64,000 bases of DNA from Imbroritus primus (GTDB taxonomy: Bacteria; Pseudomonadota; Gammaproteobacteria; Burkholderiales; Burkholderiaceae), in the NCBI GenBank assembly GCA_000272025.2, contig AKCV02000015.1:1-64000 (forward strand), in the 5' to 3' direction. The notes under the pieces were generated by a model. It was not told where the DNA came from. It was given only the letters and a program-made list of their open reading frames with translations, and did not search any database. Positions 59,372 through 64,000 of the stretch are shown one piece after another (position 1 is the stretch's first letter; each line of letters opens with the position of its first letter). The translations under genes and the position numbers were made by a program.

Positions 59372-59800
59372 ATGGCCGCAATCCAGCGCCGCGGTGGCCG
59401 CAGCCGCCGCGCCTCGGCAGAAATCAACGTCGTGCCTTATATCGACGTGATGCTGGTGCTGCTCGTTATTTTCATGGTCGCGGCGCCTATGGTGAATCCC
59501 GGCGTGGTGGACCTGCCGACCGTGGCCGAGGCCGCGCCGCAGCAGACCACGCCGCCGATCATGGTGTCGATCCGCGCCGACAAGTCGATGCGCGTGAGCA
59601 CCGGTAGCAATGGCGCCGAGCGCACGGTGACGCGTGGCGAACTGCTCGACTTCGTACGCCAGCGCGTGGCCGAGAATCCGGATCAGCCGGTGGTGATCGC
59701 CGCCGAGAAAACCGTCCAGTACGACGCTGTGATGAATGTCATGTCCACCCTGAAGGCCGACGGCATCAAGCGGGTGGGCCTGCTGGTGAAATCGCAGTAA
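59372..59800 (+). CDS. tolR: Tol-Pal system subunit TolR
   Basis: The product is 142 residues with one transmembrane helix (about 22-42), inside which the proton-carrying Asp lies (INVVPYIDVMLVLLVIFMVAAPMV). The periplasmic C-terminal domain is ExbD-like (TLKADGIKRVGLLVKSQ at its end). It is 11 bp after tolQ with GGGAGGACG as ribosome-binding site. It works with TolQ to energise TolA. It ends 159 bp before tolA, an unusually wide gap that contains two inverted repeats. Confidence 0.96.
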   Translation: MAAIQRRGGRSRRASAEINVVPYIDVMLVLLVIFMVAAPMVNPGVVDLPTVAEAAPQQTTPPIMVSIRADKSMRVSTGSNGAERTVTRGELLDFVRQRVAENPDQPVVIAAEKTVQYDAVMNVMSTLKADGIKRVGLLVKSQ

Positions 59801-59819
59801 ATATCGCCGCCCGGCAGAG

Positions 59820-59937
59820 GTGTTTAACCATGCCGGCGTGTTGGATACGTTAAACACTCAATCTGGAGGCGGTTTCAAAATGAAGTGAAGCGATTCTGGT
59901 GACACAGCAACGCCAGAATCATTTTGAAATCGCCTCC
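59820..59937. repeat. two inverted repeats in the tolR-tolA gap
   Basis: Repeat 1 is GTGTTTAAC (59820-59828) with GTTAAACAC (59849-59857), a perfect match with a 20-nt loop. Repeat 2 is GGAGGCGGTTTCAAAAT (59865-59881) with ATTTTGAAATCGCCTCC (59921-59937), with one mismatch, enclosing a second perfect stem GATTCTGG (59892-59899)/CCAGAATC (59913-59920). No U-tract follows. The long second structure looks like a small dispersed element or an RNA processing site. Confidence 0.75.
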
Positions 59938-59959
59938 CAAGCGCTCTCACCTGTACAGC

Positions 59960-60967
59960 ATGTCAAGCACCTACCATCCGTATGCACCAGTCCAGGAACG
60001 CGGTTCGATGCGCGCGTTCCTGCTCGCGCTGGTCATGCATTTGCTGCTGGGAGTGGTGCTGTATTTCGGTGTGCAGTGGCAGATCCGCAGTCCGGCCGGC
60101 GCGGAAGCCGAGATCTGGGTGGAAATCCCCGATGTGACGCCGACGCCGACGCCGCCTCCACCGCGCCCGGTGGAGCAACCCCAGCCGCAACCACCGAAGG
60201 TCGAGCCCAAGGTGGAGGACAAGGCCGACATCGCCCTGCGCGAGCAGAAGCGCAAGCAGGAAGAGGCCGAGCGGCAGGCTGAACAGCGCCGCCGTGAAGA
60301 TGCACGGCGGGCCGAACAGGAAAAACAGGACAAGCTCGAGGCCGCTCGCAAGCAGCGGGAACGTGAGGCGGAGCAACGCGAAGCGGAACTTCGCAAGCAG
60401 AAAGCGGCCGAACAGCAAGCGAAACAGCGCGAGGAGCGCCTGAAAGCCGAGAAGGCCGAGAAAGCTGAGAAGGCGGCAAAGGAAAAAGCGGAACGCCTCG
60501 CCAAGGAGAAGGCGGAGAAGGCTGAAAAAGACAAGCTCGCCAAGGAAAAAGCCGCGCGCGACGCCAAGGCCAAGGAAGCCGCGGCCCAGGCACGGCAGTC
60601 GGAACTGGCGCGTTTGCGTGCCCTGGCGGGCGGTGGTACCAGCGTCGGCGGTTCGGGCGGTGGCCAGGGTGAAGGCACCGGTTCCGATACCAAGGCTTCC
60701 CCAGGCTATGCGGACCGCGTACGGGCACGGGTCAAGCCGAATATCGTGTTCGATCCGGATGCGGTGAGTGGCAACCCGGCTGCGGTCGTGGCAGTGCGGC
60801 TGGCGCCGGACGGGTCGATCCTGTCCAAGCGGCTGGCGCGCTCGAGCGGCGATAGCGCGTGGGATAATGCGGTACTGCGCGCCGTGGATCGTTCGGACCC
60901 GTTGCCGCGCGACACCAATGGCAAGGCGCCCGGCAACTTTAATATTACGTTCCGCCCGAAGGACTAG
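59960..60967 (+). CDS. tolA: Tol-Pal system periplasmic bridge protein TolA
   Basis: The product is 335 residues from ATG 59960 (MSSTYHPYAPVQERGSMRAF). An N-terminal transmembrane helix (about 17-38) is followed by a Pro-rich linker (TPTPTPPPPRPVEQPQPQPP) and a long Lys/Glu/Ala-rich coiled coil (about 60-215). A glycine hinge leads to the C-terminal domain (ASPGYADRVRARVKPNIVFD to FNITFRPKD) that contacts TolB and Pal. The layout is textbook TolA, with a TonB-like C-terminal fold. It follows the hairpin-containing gap after tolR. Confidence 0.94.
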   Translation: MSSTYHPYAPVQERGSMRAFLLALVMHLLLGVVLYFGVQWQIRSPAGAEAEIWVEIPDVTPTPTPPPPRPVEQPQPQPPKVEPKVEDKADIALREQKRKQEEAERQAEQRRREDARRAEQEKQDKLEAARKQREREAEQREAELRKQKAAEQQAKQREERLKAEKAEKAEKAAKEKAERLAKEKAEKAEKDKLAKEKAARDAKAKEAAAQARQSELARLRALAGGGTSVGGSGGGQGEGTGSDTKASPGYADRVRARVKPNIVFDPDAVSGNPAAVVAVRLAPDGSILSKRLARSSGDSAWDNAVLRAVDRSDPLPRDTNGKAPGNFNITFRPKD

Positions 60968-61006
60968 GCGGGTCGTACAGATCGAAGACTGAAGATGAGG
61001 AGCAGC

Positions 61007-62302
61007 ATGCAGATGCGAGTGGCACCATTCCTGCGTCAGTGCCTGGTGGCCTGGACAATGATGATGCTGGCGGTCGGCGTGGCCCGTGCCCAGCTCAACG
61101 TGGAAATTTCCGGCGTGGGCTCGAGCCAGTTTCCGATTGCCGTGGCGAATTTCGAGAATGAGGCGGGGTCGCCGCAGAACCTGACGGCGGTGATTCGCAG
61201 CGATCTCACGCGCAGCGGCCGTTTCCGCAATATCGATGTCGCTGGCGCGACGGTCGCCGAGTCGGCCAAGGTCGACCTGGGTGGCTGGAAAGGGCGCGGT
61301 GCCGATGCCTTCGTGGCCGGTAGCGTCACAAAGCAGGCCAACGGCAATTTCGATGTCCGTTTCCGTCTGTACGACACCGTCAAGGGCGAAAGCCTCGGCG
61401 GCCTGGCCTTCAACGTGCCGGCCAGCCAGTTGCGCGTGACCGCGCACAAGATTGCCGACTACATCTACCAGAAGCTGCTTGGCGAGCGCGGCGTATTTGC
61501 CACGCGCCTGTCGTACGTGTCGCGCGTCGGCGGCCGTTACCAGCTGTTGATCTCCGATTCTGATGGCGCCAACTCGGTGGCCGCACTGAGCAGCCCGGAA
61601 CCGATCATCTCCCCGACCTGGTCGCCTGACGGGACCAAGGTTGCCTACGTGTCGTTCGAAAGCAAGAAGCCTGTGGTGTATGTCCACGACCTGGCTTCGG
61701 GCAAGCGTACGCTCGTATCGAACCAGAAGGGCAACAACAGCGCGCCGTCGTGGTCGCCGGACGGACGCAAACTGGCCGTCTCGCTGTCGCGTGACGGCAA
61801 TACCCAGATCTACCTGATCAACATCGATGGCACCGGCCTGCGCCGTCTTACCCAGGGCAGCGCGATCGATACCGAGCCGCAGTTCTCGCCGGACGGCAAG
61901 ACCATCTACTTCACCAGCGACCGTGGTGGCGCACCGCAGATCTACCGCATGCCGGTGGAAGGCGAGCAGGCGGCCCGCGCCCAGCGCGTGACCTTCAAGG
62001 GCAACTACAACGTCAGTCCGCGCATTTCGCCGGACGGCAAGCTGCTGGCCTACATCTCGCGCGGCGGTGGCTTCAAGCTGCACGTGCAGGATCTCACGAA
62101 CGGCGATGTGACCGCCTTGACCGATACCAGCAACGACGAAGCGCCGAGCTTCGCCGCCAACGGCAAGTACATTCTTTATGCCACGCGCGCGGGTGGCCGC
62201 GCCGTATTGGCGGCCGTCTCGGTGGACGGCCGCAACCGCCAGATTCTTTCGCTCCAGTCCGGTGATGTCCGTGAGCCGGCATGGGGTCCGTTCATGCAAT
62301 AA
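61007..62302 (+). CDS. tolB: Tol-Pal system translocation protein TolB
   Basis: This 431-residue periplasmic protein has a signal peptide ending near [11 protein letters not shown] and a beta-propeller of repeated WSPDG(T/R)K blades ([56 protein letters not shown]). The start at ATG 61007 fits GAGGAG (60997-61002); ATG 60995 is also possible. It interacts with Pal and TolA. The family length is about 430. Confidence 0.96.
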   Translation: MQMRVAPFLRQCLVAWTMMMLAVGVARAQLNVEISGVGSSQFPIAVANFENEAGSPQNLTAVIRSDLTRSGRFRNIDVAGATVAESAKVDLGGWKGRGADAFVAGSVTKQANGNFDVRFRLYDTVKGESLGGLAFNVPASQLRVTAHKIADYIYQKLLGERGVFATRLSYVSRVGGRYQLLISDSDGANSVAALSSPEPIISPTWSPDGTKVAYVSFESKKPVVYVHDLASGKRTLVSNQKGNNSAPSWSPDGRKLAVSLSRDGNTQIYLINIDGTGLRRLTQGSAIDTEPQFSPDGKTIYFTSDRGGAPQIYRMPVEGEQAARAQRVTFKGNYNVSPRISPDGKLLAYISRGGGFKLHVQDLTNGDVTALTDTSNDEAPSFAANGKYILYATRAGGRAVLAAVSVDGRNRQILSLQSGDVREPAWGPFMQ

Positions 62303-62330
62303 GTTGATGCAATAAAAAGGGAGTCTTACC

Positions 62331-62849
62331 ATGTCTGCACTGATGAACAAGCTGTTGATCGCCGCCGCACTGGTTACGCTGGGCGCCTGTAGCTCGGGTG
62401 TGAAACTTGACGATGCCGCCACGGGCGCGAACGGCGCTGGCGGCGCCGGCCAGGGCACCGATCCGCGCGCGGTCCAGCAAGTGAACGTCGGCGGTGATCC
62501 GCTGAACGATCCCAACAGCCCGCTGGCTCGCCGCAGCATCTATTTTGACCTCGACAGCTACTCGGTCAAGCCGGAATTCCAGAGCGTGGTCAATGAGCAT
62601 GCCAAGTACCTGAACGCCAACAAGGGCCGCCGCGTACTGGTGCAGGGTAATACCGACGAGCGCGGCACCAGCGAGTACAACCTGGCCCTGGGTCAGAAGC
62701 GTGCCGAGGCCGTGCGCCGCGCGCTGACGTTGCAAGGCGTTTCGGAAGGCCAGATCGAGGCTGTAAGCCTGGGTAAGGAAAAACCCAAGGCGCTGGGGCA
62801 TGACGAAGCGTCGTGGGCGGAAAACCGTCGCGCTGACATCGTCTATTAA
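62331..62849 (+). CDS. pal: peptidoglycan-associated lipoprotein Pal
   Basis: This 172-residue outer-membrane lipoprotein has the lipobox LVTLGAC (Cys20). The OmpA-like domain has SIYFDLDSYSVKPEF, VLVQGNTDERGTSEYNLALG and RRADIVY at its end, with the peptidoglycan (diaminopimelate)-binding Asp and Arg in NTDERGTSEYN. It ties the outer membrane to the cell wall and recycles TolB. It has an AGGGAG ribosome-binding site and lies 28 bp after tolB. Confidence 0.97.
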   Translation: MSALMNKLLIAAALVTLGACSSGVKLDDAATGANGAGGAGQGTDPRAVQQVNVGGDPLNDPNSPLARRSIYFDLDSYSVKPEFQSVVNEHAKYLNANKGRRVLVQGNTDERGTSEYNLALGQKRAEAVRRALTLQGVSEGQIEAVSLGKEKPKALGHDEASWAENRRADIVY

Positions 62850-62869
62850 TTTCCAGGACGAGCGTGCCG

Positions 62870-63628
62870 ATGAAAATGCGCCTTTCTCAAGGATGGCTCG
62901 TGGCGGCCCTGGCATGTAGCGCGATGAGTATTGCGCTACCAGCCCGGGCTGGCATGTTCGACGACGAAGAGGCGCGTCGCGCCATCATCGACCTGCGGGA
63001 CAAGTCGACGGCCTTCCAGGCCACGGCGGCCCAGCGCATCGACCAGAATTCACGGGCGGTGCAGGATCTGCAGAACCAGGTGGAGCAGCTCCGCTCCGAG
63101 GTCGCACGCCTGCGGGGCGACAACGAAGTGCTGCAGAATGACGTGCAGACGCTGCAGAAACAGGTCAAGGACTACTACAAGGACCTGAACGACCGTGTGG
63201 CACGCTTCGAGCCGCAGAAGGTCTCGGTGGAAGGGCAGGAAGGCATGGCCCAGCCTGCCGAGAAGGATACCTATGATGCGGCCCTCAAGCAGTTCCGCGA
63301 CGGTGACTTCAAGGGAGCAGGTAGCGCATTCTCGGGATTCATCCAGAAGTATCCGCAGAGTCCGTACACGCCGCTTGCGCAGTTCTGGCTTGGCAACGCG
63401 CTCTATGCGCAGCGCGACTACAAAGGGTCGACCACCGTGTTGCAGAACATGGTGCAGGCCTATCCGACCCATGCCAAGGTGCCGGATGCCATGATCGCGA
63501 TCGCCAACAACCAGGCCGAAAGCGGGCAGAAGGCCGCCGCACGGCGCACGCTGGAGCAGGTCGTGTCCAGGTACGCGGGCACGACCTCGGCCAAGGCTGC
63601 GACGGAGCGCCTCAAGACCCTGAAGTAG
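62870..63628 (+). CDS. cpoB: cell division coordinator CpoB (YbgF)
   Basis: The product is 252 residues from ATG 62870 (MKMRLSQGWLVAALACSAMS); a GTG at 62864 is possible. The signal peptide ends at PARAGMFDDEEARR. An N-terminal coiled coil for trimerisation (NQVEQLRSEVARLRGDNEVL) precedes TPR repeats (YDAALKQFRDGDFKGAGSAF, SPYTPLAQFWLGNALYAQRD). It coordinates PBP1B and Tol during constriction in E. coli. It closes the Tol-Pal operon, and a terminator follows. Confidence 0.95.
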   Translation: MKMRLSQGWLVAALACSAMSIALPARAGMFDDEEARRAIIDLRDKSTAFQATAAQRIDQNSRAVQDLQNQVEQLRSEVARLRGDNEVLQNDVQTLQKQVKDYYKDLNDRVARFEPQKVSVEGQEGMAQPAEKDTYDAALKQFRDGDFKGAGSAFSGFIQKYPQSPYTPLAQFWLGNALYAQRDYKGSTTVLQNMVQAYPTHAKVPDAMIAIANNQAESGQKAAARRTLEQVVSRYAGTTSAKAATERLKTLK

Positions 63629-63659
63629 ATGATCCTGGCGTACGCCTTGGCGTGACCAG

Positions 63660-63684
63660 CGGCCTGCCCTGTGCAGGCCGTTTT
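63660..63684 (+). terminator. rho-independent terminator after cpoB
   Basis: CGGCCTGC (63660-63667) pairs with GCAGGCCG (63673-63680) with a 5-nt loop, followed by TTTTC. It lies 31 bp after the cpoB stop and would separate the Tol-Pal operon from queC. Confidence 0.8.
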
Positions 63685-63762
63685 CATTGGTTCGCGGCCC
63701 CCATGCCCGCGGGCCCCGTGTGGCTGCTATCGCGTCATTGCGCGGCAGTGGCCCGCTCGCGG

Positions 63763-63768
63763 TAGAAT
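63763..63768 (+). promoter_or_regulatory. candidate -10 element of queC
   Basis: TAGAAT lies 61 bp upstream of the queC ATG, after the cpoB terminator. A matching -35 is weak (TTGCGC at 63738-63743 would leave a 19-bp spacer). The rest of the 201-bp gap has only the terminator. Confidence 0.3.
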
Positions 63769-63829
63769 GTGCGCCGGGCCGATCCGTCCGACCCGAACGA
63801 TTTCTTGCCGGCGCCCCCGGCCTTATTCA

Positions 63830-64000
63830 ATGACATCACGCGCTATCGTCCTGCTATCGGGCGGGCTCGATTCCGCCACTGTTCTTGCCATGGCTCGCGC
63901 GCAGGGTTTTGAAACCTATGCGCTGTCGATGCGCTATGGCCAGCGGCATTCTTCCGAACTCGATGCGGCGCGCCGTGTGGCGCGAGCCCTTGGTGCGCAG
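63830..64000 (+). CDS. queC: 7-cyano-7-deazaguanine synthase QueC, N-terminal part
   Basis: This ATP-dependent enzyme converts 7-carboxy-7-deazaguanine to preQ0 in queuosine synthesis. The 57 residues present start [20 protein letters not shown]. They contain the PP-loop SGGLDS and the following [20 protein letters not shown], both diagnostic for QueC. The gene runs off the right edge, so intactness cannot be judged. It follows the Tol-Pal operon behind a terminator; this neighbourhood (tol-pal, queC, queE) is frequent in proteobacteria. Confidence 0.93.
   Translation, partial: MTSRAIVLLSGGLDSATVLAMARAQGFETYALSMRYGQRHSSELDAARRVARALGAQ

Noticed and set aside
60167..60610. Simple-sequence repeat or CRISPR-like array in the Lys/Glu-rich region
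   Set aside because: It is the coiled-coil of TolA. The codon repetition follows the protein heptads and there are no spaced direct repeats. No CRISPR array was found anywhere in the window.

Overview
This window looks like a high-GC chromosome of the Cupriavidus/Ralstonia lineage (Burkholderiaceae). The right half carries conserved core genes in an order familiar from that group: ubiD, nusB-ribH-ribB, ribE-ribD, nrdR-glyA and the tol-pal operon leading to queC. The genus assignment is inferred from protein and gene-order recognition only.

Positions 1-29,547 are one end of an integrative and conjugative element (ICE) that ends in the 3' end of a tRNA-Gly gene. Reading inward from the tRNA it has a P4-type tyrosine integrase (IntB13/ICEclc-like), a LysR-type ligand-binding domain protein without an HTH, an XRE repressor, a MobH relaxase with a repeat-rich candidate oriT in front, an AbiE abortive-infection toxin-antitoxin pair, and a long MPF-G type IV secretion operon (RAQPRD protein through the TraG N-terminal-like protein). 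The other end lies left of the window.

The accessory hotspot beside the transfer operon (1-7,658) holds a multidrug-resistance segment. It contains the end of an IS26, an intI1 cut by that IS26, a PcH1 cassette promoter, cassettes cmlA and aadA2, the 3' conserved segment (qacEdelta1, sul1, orf5), a 123-bp tni-end fragment and a complete IS6100. This is the In4 arrangement up to IS6100. IS6100 then abuts a decapitated UvrD-like helicase gene. Predicted phenotypes are resistance to chloramphenicol, streptomycin/spectinomycin and sulfonamides.

Positions 29,875-43,761 are mostly minus-strand housekeeping genes: an MFS transporter, an NAD(P)-dependent semialdehyde dehydrogenase, ubiD, (plus strand) a lytic transglycosylase, a PLP aminotransferase, nusB, ribH, a RibB with a probably inactive GTP-cyclohydrolase-like tail, a membrane GGDEF protein, ribE and ribD. 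Positions 43,803-55,877 hold two six-gene minor-pilin/PilY1 clusters in tandem with the same order (pilV, pilW, pilX, pilY1, pilE, fimT). The copy nearer ribD is shorter and diverged. Then come nrdR and glyA, and on the plus strand ybgC-tolQ-tolR-tolA-tolB-pal-cpoB and the start of queC.

The window therefore records a core chromosome with a duplicated surface-pilus module beside a mobile element that combines conjugation, a phage-defence-type toxin-antitoxin system and clinical resistance genes.
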